A stretch of 64,000 nucleotides of DNA from Bradyrhizobium sp. (GCF_016219575.1 NZ_JACRMG010000018.1:62001-126000); one strand, 5' to 3'. Positions 41,993 through 51,628 are shown, counted from the first letter of the stretch. The notes: generated from the letters alone by a model not told the origin. Program-made: numbers and translations.

Positions 41993-43477
41993 ATGGCTGT
42001 CACCATTTTGATTGCCGACGATGACGCCGTACAGCGTCGCCTGGTTGAAAACATGGTGCAGAAGTGCGGCTATGAAGCCGCGGTGGTCGACTCCGGCGAC
42101 GCCGCGGTCGAATTTTTGACCGGTCCCGACGGCCAGGGCATCGACTGCCTGGTGCTCGACCTCGTGATGCCCGGCCTCGACGGTATGGGCGTGCTGGCGA
42201 AAATCCGCGATGCGGGGTTGAACCTGCCGGTCATCGTGCAGACCGCCCATGGCGGCATCGACAATGTCGTCTCTGCCATGCGCGCCGGCGCGCAGGATTT
42301 CGTGGTCAAGCCGGTCGGCATCGAGCGGCTGCAGGTGTCGCTGCGCAACGCGCTCAACGCTTCGGCGCTGAAGGGCGAATTGCAGCGCATCCGCCACAGC
42401 CGCGAGGGGCGGCTGACCTTCTCCGACATCGTCACCCGCTCCGAGGCGATGGCGGGCGTGCTGCGCACCGCGCAGAAGGCGGCGACTTCCACCATTCCCG
42501 TGCTGATCGAGGGCGAATCCGGCGTCGGCAAGGAGCTGTTCGCCCGCGCCATTCACGGCAGCGGCGAGCGCAAGGCAAAGCCGTTCGTCGCGGTCAATTG
42601 CGGCGCGATCCCCGACAACCTCGTGGAATCGATCCTGTTCGGTCATGAGAAGGGCGCCTTCACCGGCGCCACCGAGCGCCACATGGGCAAGTTTGTCGAG
42701 GCGCATGGCGGCACGCTGTTCCTCGACGAGGTCGGCGAGTTGCCGCTGGCTGCGCAAGTCAAGCTGTTGCGCGCGCTGCAGGAGGGCACGGTGGAAGCCG
42801 TCGGCGGGCGCAAGCCCGTGAAGGTCGACGTGCGCATCATCTCGGCGACCAACCGGAAACTGCTCGACCTCGTCAAGTCAGGGCAATTCCGCGAAGACCT
42901 GTTCTATCGCCTGCACGTGCTGCCGCTGACGATCCCGCCGCTGCGCCAGCGCCGCGAGGACATTCCGCATCTGCTCCGGCATTTCCTCGCCCGCTTCTGC
43001 GCCGAGGAGAACCGGCCGATATCCGCCATCACCGGCGAGGCGATGGCCCATCTCTCGCAGCTCGACTGGCCCGGCAATATCCGCCAGCTCGAGAACGCTG
43101 TGTACCGCGCCGTCGTCATGAGCGAGGGCGACCAGCTGGGTCTCACCGATTTCCCGCAAGGCCCGCATACGCCGGTCCCGGGCCAGCATGCCGAGCCGCT
43201 GGTGGTTGCGCCCTCGACCGCGCCCGCGATGATTTCAGGTAATGAAATACCGATGACGCCGCTGCCGACCGCAGGCACGCTGGCCATATTGACCAGCGCC
43301 GGCGAGGTCCGGCCGCTCGAGGAGCTCGAGAACGAGATCATCCGCTTTGCGATCTCGCATTATCGCGGACAGATGTCGGAAGTGGCGCGGCGGCTGAAGA
43401 TCGGCCGCTCCACGCTCTATCGCAAGCTCGACGAAGCCGCGGAGAAGGAGCCCGGCAATGCGGATGAGGCGAGCTGA
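41993..43477 (+). CDS. Sigma-54-dependent NtrC-type response regulator
   Basis: A 494-residue activator. The receiver domain (1-120) has Asp56 in LVLDLVMPG and Lys106 in KPVG. The AAA+ domain (about 145-375) has Walker A GESGVGKE at 174-181 and the sigma-54-contacting GAFTGA at 221-226. A Fis-type helix-turn-helix lies at the C-terminus (about 445-485, with RRLKIGRSTLYRKLDE). A Pro/Ala linker separates the last two domains. No sensor kinase gene is adjacent, so its partner lies elsewhere. Target promoters are unknown. Confidence 0.93.
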   Translation: MAVTILIADDDAVQRRLVENMVQKCGYEAAVVDSGDAAVEFLTGPDGQGIDCLVLDLVMPGLDGMGVLAKIRDAGLNLPVIVQTAHGGIDNVVSAMRAGAQDFVVKPVGIERLQVSLRNALNASALKGELQRIRHSREGRLTFSDIVTRSEAMAGVLRTAQKAATSTIPVLIEGESGVGKELFARAIHGSGERKAKPFVAVNCGAIPDNLVESILFGHEKGAFTGATERHMGKFVEAHGGTLFLDEVGELPLAAQVKLLRALQEGTVEAVGGRKPVKVDVRIISATNRKLLDLVKSGQFREDLFYRLHVLPLTIPPLRQRREDIPHLLRHFLARFCAEENRPISAITGEAMAHLSQLDWPGNIRQLENAVYRAVVMSEGDQLGLTDFPQGPHTPVPGQHAEPLVVAPSTAPAMISGNEIPMTPLPTAGTLAILTSAGEVRPLEELENEIIRFAISHYRGQMSEVARRLKIGRSTLYRKLDEAAEKEPGNADEAS

Positions 43478-43821
43478 GACAATCCGGAATTATGGGGCTG
43501 CGGCGGCGGCACTTTTCGGGCCGCCACCGGCGCCCGGAACCTTCGAACCGTGGCTTGCAGGTGACAGACAAACGGCTGATAGCGTGGCAAAAGCGCGCAA
43601 TCCTGAACAAAAAGGGGTCGTTTGAGGTCAGTTTGTCGTGAGTTGCTCCGGGCTCTGGTAGATGCTTGAGAACGGCGCATGTATCGTCTGCGTTGACTCG
43701 TTGCGTGCAGGCGTGGCGACTTCTGCAAGGATCGAGGCTCGCGCTTTCGCGCTGGCCAGAGAGGCAAACGATAGTCGATCTGTCTCGCTGCCGGGACAGT
43801 TTCGCCCAAGGGGGTGTGACG
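43478..43821. other. 344-base region upstream of the L,D-transpeptidase gene
   Basis: This gap contains the 3' end of the regulator transcript and the promoter of the downstream gene. I see a small GC hairpin near 43490-43540 and AAGGGGG (about 43808-43814) as ribosome-binding site. A frame from 43666 joins the downstream gene but has no signal-peptide character and starts far from any ribosome site. No RNA gene is evident. Confidence 0.5.
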
Positions 43822-45951
43822 ATGCGTGATAGTTCGAAGGGCCGTGGTGGGTTTGACCGCGCATTGATGGCCGTCGCGGCGACTTTCCTCACGGTGTCGG
43901 CGACATCGGCGCTGGCCCAGTCCGCTACGCCGCGGACCGCCGCCGAACTCGCGATCGAAGCAGCGATCCCCGTCCCGCAGCCGGCCAACGTGCCGCCGCC
44001 GACCGCCGACGACTTCAAGATCGATTCGACCGCATCGGTGGCGCCGAAGCAGATCGAGCTGCCGCGGGTCAACGCGAACACCGATCCCAAACCCGTGGAA
44101 GCAGCACCCGCGCAGACCACGGCCACCGCGCCTGCTGCTCCGGCTGTGGCACCGAAGACCGATACCGCCACCCCGACGCCCGCTGCGCCCGCAACCGCAA
44201 CGGCGCCCGCTGTTGAGCCCGTCAAGGTGAGCACCGTTCCGCCCGCAGACCAGCCGGTTGCTGACAAGCTGCGCGAACAGCTGGCGGCGAAAAACCTGCG
44301 CTATTTCGACCGCAAGGGCGAGCGCCTGGCGGTCGAGAAGTTCTACTCCGCGCGCGACTATGCGCCGGTGTGGACCTCGGCCGGCGGCCTGACCGCGACC
44401 GCCAAGGGTGTGATCGCCCGGCTGAAGGACGCTTCATCCGAAGGCCTCAACGCTTCCGACTATCCGGTGCCGGATTTCACTGCGGCGACCTCGCCGGAGG
44501 CGCTGGCCGATGCCGAGCTCAAGCTCACGTCCAGCATGCTGGACTATGCGCGCCAGGCGCAGAGCGGCCGCATGCACTATTCGCAGGTTTCCTACGACAT
44601 CCTCTATCCCGAGCATCCGACCGATCCGGCCGAAGTGCTGGCGAATGTGACCGGTGCCAAGGACGCCTCCGCGGCGCTGGAGAGCTACAACCCGCCGCAC
44701 AAGCTCTACAAGGAGCTGAAGGCGAAGCTTGCCGAGCTGCGCGGCCAGGGCGACGGCCCCGTCGTCACCATCGCGGAAGGCCCGGCGCTGGCCTACAAGC
44801 CGGCCGCCAAGAAGCAGCCGGCCGTGGCACCGGAAGATCCGCGCGTGCCGCAGCTGCGCGCCAAGCTCGGAATTGCCGAGAATCCCGACGACACCAGATA
44901 CGACGACAAGGTCGCCGCCGCGGTGCGCAAGTTCCAGGAAAGCGCCGACCTCAAGCCGACCGGCGTGCTCGACGACAAGACGGTCAAGGCGATCAACAGC
45001 CCGAAGCGCGACAAGCTGATCGATACCGTGCTGGTCAACATGGAGCGCTGGCGCTGGCTGCCGCGGCAGCTCGGTGCGTCCTCGCTCAAGGACGCCTATG
45101 TGATCCTCAACGTCCCCGATTTCACGCTGAAGGTGATGCAGGGCGGTTCGCAGGTCTGGACCACCCGCGTGGTGACCGGCAAGCCGGGCAACCATGCCAC
45201 GCCGATGCTGACCGAGACGATGAAGTTCATCACGGTCAACCCGACCTGGAACGTGCCGCCGTCGATCATCTACAACGAATATTTGCCGGCCCTGCAGCAG
45301 GACCCCACGGTGCTGCAGCGCATGGGCCTGCGGCTGGAACGTAACCGCGACGGAACCATCCACATCTCGCAGCCCCCGGGCGAGGCCAATGCGCTCGGCC
45401 GTATCCGCTTCAACTTCCCGAACAAGTTCCTGGTCTATCAGCACGACACGCCGGACAAGCACCTGTTCGCCAAGGAAGAGCGCGCCTTCAGCCATGGCTG
45501 CATGCGCGTGCAGAACCCGGATCAATACGCCGCGACCCTGCTCAACATCACCATGCCGAATGCCAGCTACACGCCGGAAAAGATCCGCAGCATGTACGGC
45601 CATTCCGAGATCGACCTGAAATTCCCGACCCCGATCCCGGTCAACATCACCTACCAGACCGCATTCGTGGATGACGCCGGCAAGCTGCAGATCCGCAAGG
45701 ACATCTACGGCCGCGACGCCGGCATGCTCGCTTTGCTGAAGGGCAGCCGCGGCAAGGATCTGGAGAACGTCGTTGCCCGCGCGTCGCCGAGCTATGGGCG
45801 GCCGAACGGCTCCTCGCTGCCGTCCAACGTCGCGTTCAATGACGGCTACTCCGGACCATCCTTTTTCGAGCGCCTGTTCGGGCCGCCGACCCCGCCAGCC
45901 CCGGTCGGGCGCCAGCAACAGCAGCAACAGCGCCGGGTGATTACCCGTTAA
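43822..45951 (+). CDS. YcbB-like L,D-transpeptidase
   Basis: A 709-residue periplasmic enzyme that makes 3-3 cross-links in peptidoglycan. A signal peptide (cleavage after ALAQ at about residue 33) is followed by a Pro/Ala/Thr-rich linker (about 55-135), a scaffold domain, a peptidoglycan-binding domain near 350-395 and the YkuD catalytic domain (about 425-600). The catalytic motif is SHGCMR with Cys560. The ATG at 43822 has AAGGGGG upstream. The C-terminal Gln run (QQQQQQQ-like) is an unusual tail. A YcbK-like gene follows, the same pair as ycbB-ycbK in E. coli. Confidence 0.93.
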   Translation: MRDSSKGRGGFDRALMAVAATFLTVSATSALAQSATPRTAAELAIEAAIPVPQPANVPPPTADDFKIDSTASVAPKQIELPRVNANTDPKPVEAAPAQTTATAPAAPAVAPKTDTATPTPAAPATATAPAVEPVKVSTVPPADQPVADKLREQLAAKNLRYFDRKGERLAVEKFYSARDYAPVWTSAGGLTATAKGVIARLKDASSEGLNASDYPVPDFTAATSPEALADAELKLTSSMLDYARQAQSGRMHYSQVSYDILYPEHPTDPAEVLANVTGAKDASAALESYNPPHKLYKELKAKLAELRGQGDGPVVTIAEGPALAYKPAAKKQPAVAPEDPRVPQLRAKLGIAENPDDTRYDDKVAAAVRKFQESADLKPTGVLDDKTVKAINSPKRDKLIDTVLVNMERWRWLPRQLGASSLKDAYVILNVPDFTLKVMQGGSQVWTTRVVTGKPGNHATPMLTETMKFITVNPTWNVPPSIIYNEYLPALQQDPTVLQRMGLRLERNRDGTIHISQPPGEANALGRIRFNFPNKFLVYQHDTPDKHLFAKEERAFSHGCMRVQNPDQYAATLLNITMPNASYTPEKIRSMYGHSEIDLKFPTPIPVNITYQTAFVDDAGKLQIRKDIYGRDAGMLALLKGSRGKDLENVVARASPSYGRPNGSSLPSNVAFNDGYSGPSFFERLFGPPTPPAPVGRQQQQQQRRVITR

Positions 45952-45992
45952 TCACAGCCCGCGCCGGGCTGGACAAAAAGCTGAGACAGATC

Positions 45993-46026
45993 AACGGCCT
46001 CGCTCCCCGAGCGGGGCCGTTTACGT
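45993..46026 (+). terminator. Terminator-like hairpin after the L,D-transpeptidase gene
   Basis: AACGGCC-T-CGCT and AGCG-G-GGCCGTT pair into a 12-base stem around CCCCG (45993-46021), followed by TTACGTTAAC. The T-run is short, so termination may be partial. Confidence 0.7.
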
Positions 46027-46173
46027 TAACCATTCTCCACCGTCCGGTAGGCCGAAGGCACTTTTTCGCCACACTTGGCGGGTTAGGTTAAAGCCGACTT
46101 GGGGGCGGGATGGTAAACGCTTGGTTAACCCTCCCGCATTAAGACTACGTTCACGCTCTTTCGCTTCGCGGGG

Positions 46174-47817
46174 TTGCGAAAGGGTTTTTCGACCGGTCGT
46201 CTCTTGGGTGGGCTTCTAGTGCTGGCTGTCTTCGCGCGCCAATTCAAACCGCTCCGTTCGCAAAACGCCGGCTACCGCGCCGGACTTGCGGCCGTGCTGC
46301 TCCTCGCCGGGGCCGGAGCCGTCCGCGACGCCACCGCGCTGAACGAGACCCGCACGCTCTCCTTCCACCACACCCATTCCGACGAAGACCTCACCGTCAC
46401 CTTCAAGCGCAACGGGCGCTATGACGAAGAGGCGCTGAAACAGCTCAACCACTTCCTCCGCGACTGGCGCAGCCAGGAAAAGACCGAGATGGATCGTCGG
46501 CTGTTCGACATCCTCTGGGAAGTCTACCGCGACGTCGACGGCAAGCAGCCGATCAACATCATCTCCTCCTACCGCTCCCCTGCCACCAACGCCATGCTCC
46601 GCCGCCGGTCCTCCGGCGTGGCCCGTCACAGCCAGCACATGCTGGGACATGCGATCGACTTCTACATCCCGGGCATCGCACTTGAGCAGATTCGCCATGC
46701 AGGCCTGCGCCAGCAGCGCGGCGGCGTCGGCTTCTATCCGACCTCCGGCTCGCCCTTCATTCATCTGGACACCGGCAGCGTGCGGCACTGGCCGCGCATG
46801 ACCTATGCCCAGCTGTCCAAGGTGTTTCCGGACGGCCGCACCGTGCACCAATCCACCAGCGGTCCAATGAAGGGCTATGAGCTCGCCCGGGCCGACATCG
46901 AGCGCCGCGGCAATGGCGAAGAGACGCAGGTCGCCGGCAAGTCCTCGAATTTCCTGGCCGCCTTGTTCAAGGGCAAGTCGGCAGGAACCGACGAGGATGA
47001 CGAGGCCGCAGCCCCCGCCCCCGCCAAGATCGAGAAGCCGGTCAAGACCACGGTCGTCGCCGCGGCCAAGCCGGCAGAGAAATCCGCCGAGAAACCCGCA
47101 AAGCCCGCCGCCTCGACCCTGCAGCTCGCTTCCGCCGACGCCAAGATCGTCGCCGCGCCGAAGCCGGCGCCGGTGGCGGAAAAGGCCGAGCCGAAACCGC
47201 AGACGCCCGCCGACATCATCAATGCCCGCGGCTTCTGGGATAACGTACCCGCCCCGCAGCAAGCCACGCCGGCGCAGGTCGCCGCCCTCAGCGCCCGCAA
47301 GGCCGTCACCTCGGCCGACCCGCAGCCGACTGCCAGCGTCTCCGACACCTTCAACAAGGCCATGGCCTATGCGCCGGCCGCCGCCTCGCCGGTCGACCGT
47401 TCCAACATCGTCGCCGCCAGCGCGCCGATCCCGCGCAACGCCCGCCCGGCGGCACCTTCACGCAATTCGATGGCCCTCAACGACGTCACCACCGTGGTCG
47501 CCAAGAGCGGTCAAGGCGGAGGAATTGGCGGCGTGGTCGCCACCTCGGCCCGCCTCGCCGCCTCGAAAGGCAACAACGAGCTCTGGCTGCGTGTGATGAT
47601 GCTGGCGCCGAGCGCGAGCACGTCGATGTCGGTGACCGTGTTCGGTGATGCCGACCTCACCTCGATGCGGCAGCATTTCGTCAAGCCGCAGGCGATCGTC
47701 GCCATGACCTTCTCGGACGATCCGACGCTCGGCCTCGTCACCGAGCGCTTCACCGGCTCGTCGACCGCGCGCCTCGAGACGATGTCGTTCGTGCTGCGCA
47801 CCGCCGCGTTGCGGTAA
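46174..47817 (+). CDS. DUF882 (YcbK-like, M15-fold) cell-wall protein with long tail
   Basis: A protein of up to 547 residues. A signal segment (hydrophobic at about 36-50) leads into a DUF882/peptidase M15-like domain (about 58-225) with the zinc set HSQHMLGHAIDFYIP (His, Asp) and FIHLDTG (His). Relatives in E. coli (YcbK/MepK) cut 3-3 cross-links, the product of the preceding enzyme. Residues about 245-450 are low-complexity Ala/Pro/Lys, and a C-terminal domain of about 90 residues follows. The start is uncertain: TTG 46174 is the first, GTG 46219 has GGTGGG upstream and is a good alternative. Confidence 0.88.
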   Translation: MRKGFSTGRLLGGLLVLAVFARQFKPLRSQNAGYRAGLAAVLLLAGAGAVRDATALNETRTLSFHHTHSDEDLTVTFKRNGRYDEEALKQLNHFLRDWRSQEKTEMDRRLFDILWEVYRDVDGKQPINIISSYRSPATNAMLRRRSSGVARHSQHMLGHAIDFYIPGIALEQIRHAGLRQQRGGVGFYPTSGSPFIHLDTGSVRHWPRMTYAQLSKVFPDGRTVHQSTSGPMKGYELARADIERRGNGEETQVAGKSSNFLAALFKGKSAGTDEDDEAAAPAPAKIEKPVKTTVVAAAKPAEKSAEKPAKPAASTLQLASADAKIVAAPKPAPVAEKAEPKPQTPADIINARGFWDNVPAPQQATPAQVAALSARKAVTSADPQPTASVSDTFNKAMAYAPAAASPVDRSNIVAASAPIPRNARPAAPSRNSMALNDVTTVVAKSGQGGGIGGVVATSARLAASKGNNELWLRVMMLAPSASTSMSVTVFGDADLTSMRQHFVKPQAIVAMTFSDDPTLGLVTERFTGSSTARLETMSFVLRTAALR

Positions 47818-47958
47818 AGCTCAAATCCCTCCTCACAGGTGTGCGCAATCGAGCAGGCTGGAACTCCAGCGCGCTTTCATCGCAAGCATTGTGTGGTGAT
47901 TGGTCCCGGCCTTCATCGGGACCACAGTGAGTATGACGCGCGCTGCGAGGCTACCGCC

Positions 47959-48228
47959 TCAAATCATCCCCAGCGCCTGCATGTAGGTTTCGAGGATCGT
48001 CTCGGCTTCGGCCCGCTCATTGGGATCCTGCTTGCGCAGGCGGACGATCTGGCGCAGCGCCTTGACGTCGAAGCCGTTACCCTTGCCTTCGGCGTAGACG
48101 TCGCGGATGTCGTCCGAAATCGTCTTCTTCTCTTCTTCCAGCCGCTCGATGCGCTCGATGATGGCCTTGAGCTGGTCTTTGGCGAATCGTGTCGCGGGCG
48201 CTTCCTGGACGGCGGCAGAGGTGGCCAT
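47959..48228 (-). CDS. gapR: GapR (DUF2312) chromosome-structuring protein
   Basis: An 89-residue all-helical DNA-binding protein. The core LKAIIERIERLEEEKKTISDDIRDVYAEGKGNGFDVKAL region is characteristic, with the Lys/Arg-rich outer face that encircles overtwisted DNA ahead of replication and transcription. AGGAGT eight bases before the ATG (48226-48228) rules out the longer frame to 48270. It is a core alphaproteobacterial gene. The gene is complete. Confidence 0.93.
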   Translation of the reverse strand: MATSAAVQEAPATRFAKDQLKAIIERIERLEEEKKTISDDIRDVYAEGKGNGFDVKALRQIVRLRKQDPNERAEAETILETYMQALGMI

Positions 48229-48416
48229 CGTGTACTCCTGAAGGAACTGACGGTTGAAGTTCAGGCGCACGTGCGGGGAGCACGCCGCTTTCCGAACGAC
48301 CCTCGATTTTTTCAGGCCCTCCCGTCAAGGAAGCATCGCGTCATCCACAGGTGCACCCACAGGTAAGGCACACCGGCAAAAAGAGCCGTGGAAAAGCGCC
48401 ATGCGTTCGGAAAGCC

Positions 48417-48722
48417 CTAGTGACTGTGCGGATGGACCTTCTTCATCGCCTCGAGTTGCTCGGGCGTGGCGGCACCCTGGTACTTGGCCTTCCATTCCTC
48501 GTAGGGCATGCCATAGACGGCCTCGCGGCTCTCGTCCTTCGACAGGCCCACGCCCTTGGCGTCGGCGGCGTCCTTCATCCAGTTCGACAGGCAGTTGCGG
48601 CAGAAGCCAGCCAGATTCATCAGCTCGATATTCTGGACGTCGGTGCGGCCGCGCAGATGCTCGACCAGGCGGCGGAACACCGCGGCTTCCAGTTCAGTGC
48701 GGGTCTTGTCGTCGATCGCCAT
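48417..48722 (-). CDS. DUF1244 family protein
   Basis: A 101-residue protein with the family pattern VFRRLVEHLRGRTDVQNIELMNLAGFCRNCLSNWM. The Cys pair CRNC at about 52-55 may bind metal. It also has the conserved Met-Pro-Tyr-Glu-Glu-Trp-Lys near 83. Function is unknown. AGGGA precedes the ATG at 48720-48722, so the longer frame to 48764 is less likely. It ends in PHSH. It is found widely in alpha- and gammaproteobacteria. Confidence 0.88.
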   Translation of the reverse strand: MAIDDKTRTELEAAVFRRLVEHLRGRTDVQNIELMNLAGFCRNCLSNWMKDAADAKGVGLSKDESREAVYGMPYEEWKAKYQGAATPEQLEAMKKVHPHSH

Positions 48723-48898
48723 GGCGGTTTCCCTCGCATTCGAAAGCTTCATTCGAAATAGCAATTGTCACATATTTTGCCACATCGCAGCGCAAAACAG
48801 CACCTGAAGGGACGAAATTCCCGCCAAATGGGGGTCCCGGCGTTGACAGTTCCAGCCCCGCACGCGAAATCGTCAATGAATTGATATAGCTTCGCGAC

Positions 48899-49474
48899 AT
48901 GATTTCCCGCGCTTCTCCCCCCTCCATCCGCCCGCCGACCCGACTCGCCCTTGGCCTGTCGCTGGCGCTCGGGATCGTGTGCCTGGGGAACAATCCGGCG
49001 GCCGCGGATTTTCGTCTCTGCAACAACACCTCCAGTCGTGTCGGTATCGCGCTCGGCTACAAGGATGCCGACGGCTGGACCACCGAAGGCTGGTGGAACG
49101 TGTCGTCGCGCAGCTGTGAGACGCTGCTGCGCGGCAATCTGGTCGCGCGATTCTACTACATCTACGCGCTCGATTACGATCGCGGCGGCGAATGGTCGGG
49201 ACAGGCGTTCATGTGCTCGCGCGACAAGGAATTCACCATCAAGGGTACCGAGAACTGCCTGACGCGCGGCTTCGACCGCACCGGCTTCTTCGAGGTCGAC
49301 ACCGGGGAGCAGCGTTCCTGGACGGTGCAATTGACGGAAGCCAACGAGCAGCCATCGCAGCGCGTGCCGGGCATCCCGGGAACGGTCGGACCGGGCGGCC
49401 CCGGCCTGCCGGGAATGCCCAATCCGCCGGGTGGCGCACCGGGCCTGCCGCAATCGCCGGGAAGCAAACGATGA
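48899..49474 (+). CDS. DUF1036 secreted protein with collagen-like tail
   Basis: A 191-residue exported protein. A signal peptide (hydrophobic at about 16-33, cleaved near NPAAA) is followed by a DUF1036 domain (about 38-145) with four conserved cysteines (LCNNTSSRVG, SSRSCETL, FMCSRDKEF, TENCLTRGF). The last 40 residues are Gly-Pro-Xaa-like repeats (GIPGTVGPGGPGLPGMPN). Function is unknown. Its stop codon overlaps the pyruvate kinase ATG (ATGA), so the two are one operon. Confidence 0.87.
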   Translation: MISRASPPSIRPPTRLALGLSLALGIVCLGNNPAAADFRLCNNTSSRVGIALGYKDADGWTTEGWWNVSSRSCETLLRGNLVARFYYIYALDYDRGGEWSGQAFMCSRDKEFTIKGTENCLTRGFDRTGFFEVDTGEQRSWTVQLTEANEQPSQRVPGIPGTVGPGGPGLPGMPNPPGGAPGLPQSPGSKR

Positions 49475-50901
49475 GGCGTCTGCGCCGGATCAAGATTCTC
49501 GCAACTCTCGGCCCGGCCTCTTCCGACAGCGCGATGATCCGCAAGCTGTTCGAGGCGGGCGCCGATGTGTTCCGCATCAACATGAGCCACACCCCGCACG
49601 ACAAGATGCGGGAGCTGGTGAAAACCATCCGCAGCGTCGAATCCAGCTACGGCCGCCCGATCGGCATCCTGGTCGACCTGCAAGGCCCCAAGCTGCGGCT
49701 CGGCTCGTTCACCGACGGCGCCGTGCAGCTCAACAACGGCCAGAGCTTCACGCTCGATTCGGACAAGGCCCCCGGCGACAAGACCCGCGTGCACTTGCCG
49801 CATCCGGAAATTCTGGCAGCACTTCGTCCCGGTCAAGCGCTGCTGCTCGACGACGGCAAGGTGCGGCTGATTGCGGAGGAGACCTCGCCCGATCGCGCGG
49901 TGACGCGCGTGGTGGTCGGCGGCAAGATGAGCGACCGCAAGGGCGTCAGCCTGCCCGACACCGATCTACCGGTCTCGGCGATGACGCAGAAGGACCGCGA
50001 GGACCTCGAGGTCGCGGTAACCACCGGCATCGACTGGATCGCGCTCTCCTTCGTGCAGCGCGCCGAGGACGTCAAGGAAGCCAAGCGGATGATCCGCGGC
50101 CGTGCTTCCGTGATGGCCAAGATCGAGAAGCCGCAGGCGATCGACCGCCTCGCCGACATCCTCGATGCGTCCGACGCGCTGATGGTGGCGCGCGGCGATC
50201 TCGGCGTGGAATTGCCGCTGGAGCGCGTGCCGAGCCTGCAAAAACAGATGACGCGGATGGCGCGCCGCGCCGGAAAGCCGGTGGTGATCGCCACCCAAAT
50301 GCTGGAATCGATGATCCAGTCCCCGGTGCCGACCCGCGCCGAAGTGTCCGACGTTGCCACCGCCGTCTATGAGGGCGCCGACGCCATCATGCTGTCGGCG
50401 GAATCGGCGGCCGGCAAATTCCCGGTCGAAGCCGTCTCCACCATGAACCGCATCGGCGAGGAAGTGGAACGCGACCCGACCTATCGCGCGGTGCTCTCCG
50501 CCCAGCGCATGGAGCCGGAGCCGACGGTGGGCGATGCCATCGCGGACGCCGCGCGCCAGATCGCCGAGACGCTGGAGCTTTCGGCCATCATCTGCTGGAC
50601 GGATTCAGGCTCGACCGCGATCCGCGTGGCGCGCGAGCGGCCGAGGCCGCCTGTGGTGGCGATCACGCCGAAGATGGTGACGGGACGCAAGCTGTCGCTG
50701 GTCTGGGGCGTGCACTGCGTCGTGGCGGAAGATGCGCACGACCAGGACGACATGGTCGACCGCGCCGGCACGATTGCCTTTCGCGACGGCTTTGCCAATG
50801 CCGGCCAGCGCGTCATCATCGTCGCCGGCGTGCCGCTTGGAATTCCCGGCACCACCAACATGTTGCGCATCGCTACCGTCGCGGGACCTGCGAAGTCCTA
50901 A
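49471..50901 (+). CDS. pyk: Pyruvate kinase
   Basis: A 476-residue glycolytic enzyme converting phosphoenolpyruvate and ADP to pyruvate and ATP. The N-terminal ILATLGPASSDSAMIRKLFEAG and VFRINMSH segments, the catalytic-lysine region ASVMAKIEKPQAIDRL near 210, and VARGDLGVELPLERVP near 240 are complete, with the C-terminal regulatory domain from about 345. The ATG at 49471 overlaps the DUF1036 stop. Its TAA overlaps the convergent TetR gene by four bases. Confidence 0.96.
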   Translation: MRRLRRIKILATLGPASSDSAMIRKLFEAGADVFRINMSHTPHDKMRELVKTIRSVESSYGRPIGILVDLQGPKLRLGSFTDGAVQLNNGQSFTLDSDKAPGDKTRVHLPHPEILAALRPGQALLLDDGKVRLIAEETSPDRAVTRVVVGGKMSDRKGVSLPDTDLPVSAMTQKDREDLEVAVTTGIDWIALSFVQRAEDVKEAKRMIRGRASVMAKIEKPQAIDRLADILDASDALMVARGDLGVELPLERVPSLQKQMTRMARRAGKPVVIATQMLESMIQSPVPTRAEVSDVATAVYEGADAIMLSAESAAGKFPVEAVSTMNRIGEEVERDPTYRAVLSAQRMEPEPTVGDAIADAARQIAETLELSAIICWTDSGSTAIRVARERPRPPVVAITPKMVTGRKLSLVWGVHCVVAEDAHDQDDMVDRAGTIAFRDGFANAGQRVIIVAGVPLGIPGTTNMLRIATVAGPAKS

Positions 50902-51572
50902 GCCCCCACCAACGTCTTCGCCGGCAGCACGGCCTGCACCACGAGGCCGCGCGCACGCGCATCCATCACGCCGACGGCGCGCAAGGCGAGCAGCGTCACA
51001 GTCTGCACGGCATCGCGCAGTCGTGCGGGATCCTCGAGATTGTCGGGCGCGAGCGGACCGACCAGCGACTCATGCAGCGCGCCGAGCAGCGCGGTCGCGG
51101 CGAGCGCCGTGTCCTGCGCCGGTAAATGGCCGGCGCGCACGGCCGCATCGATGCGGCTTGCGATCTCGCCCGCGATCTCGCGGCGGCTGGCCAGGCGCGA
51201 AGCGGTGACGTCGACATCGACCGGCTCGGCCAGGATGCCCCAGGCGAGCCTGCGCTGCGACAGCACATGCACCGCGACCGTGGTAACGGCGGCCGCCAGC
51301 GCCGATGACGGCCCCGGCGCCGCATCCGCGGCACGGCGGATCGCGGCGAGCTCGTCGCGCGACACTTCGGCGATCAGTTCCGAGATCAGGTCGGCCTTGG
51401 AGGGGAAGTAGCGATAGACGGTGCCGGCGGCGACATTGGCGCGGACCGCGACCGGCGCGATCTGCACCGCCGCCATGCCGCCTTCGGCCGCCGCATCCCG
51501 CGCAGCCGCAAGGATAGCGCTGCGCCGTGCGGCCAGCCGCTTCACCACCTGATGGGTCCGCCGATAGACCAT
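50898..51572 (-). CDS. TetR/AcrR family transcriptional regulator
   Basis: A 224-residue repressor. The N-terminal helix-turn-helix (about 10-65) has AAEGGMAAVQIAPVAVRANVAAGTVYRYFPSKADL, and the rest is the ligand-binding helical domain. The preferred ATG is at 51570-51572 with GGGAAG upstream; an extension to 51650 would run into the palindromic operator. A nested palindrome 57-91 bases upstream is the likely autoregulatory site. The genes it controls are not obvious, because its neighbours on both sides are unrelated. Confidence 0.9.
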   Translation of the reverse strand: MVYRRTHQVVKRLAARRSAILAAARDAAAEGGMAAVQIAPVAVRANVAAGTVYRYFPSKADLISELIAEVSRDELAAIRRAADAAPGPSSALAAAVTTVAVHVLSQRRLAWGILAEPVDVDVTASRLASRREIAGEIASRIDAAVRAGHLPAQDTALAATALLGALHESLVGPLAPDNLEDPARLRDAVQTVTLLALRAVGVMDARARGLVVQAVLPAKTLVGA

Positions 51573-51628
51573 GGCGCGCTTCCCGTCCCGCGACGCGCCG
51601 CTCCCCCGGGGGAAAGACCGCGCGCCAA

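Noticed and set aside
43540..43570. TTCGAACC-containing stretch that recalls a tRNA T-arm
   Set aside because: The flanking bases do not form a T stem, and no acceptor or anticodon stem can be drawn around it.
44434..45927. 497-residue minus-strand frame opposite the L,D-transpeptidase
   Set aside because: Complement of a gene with an intact SHGCMR catalytic motif on the plus strand.
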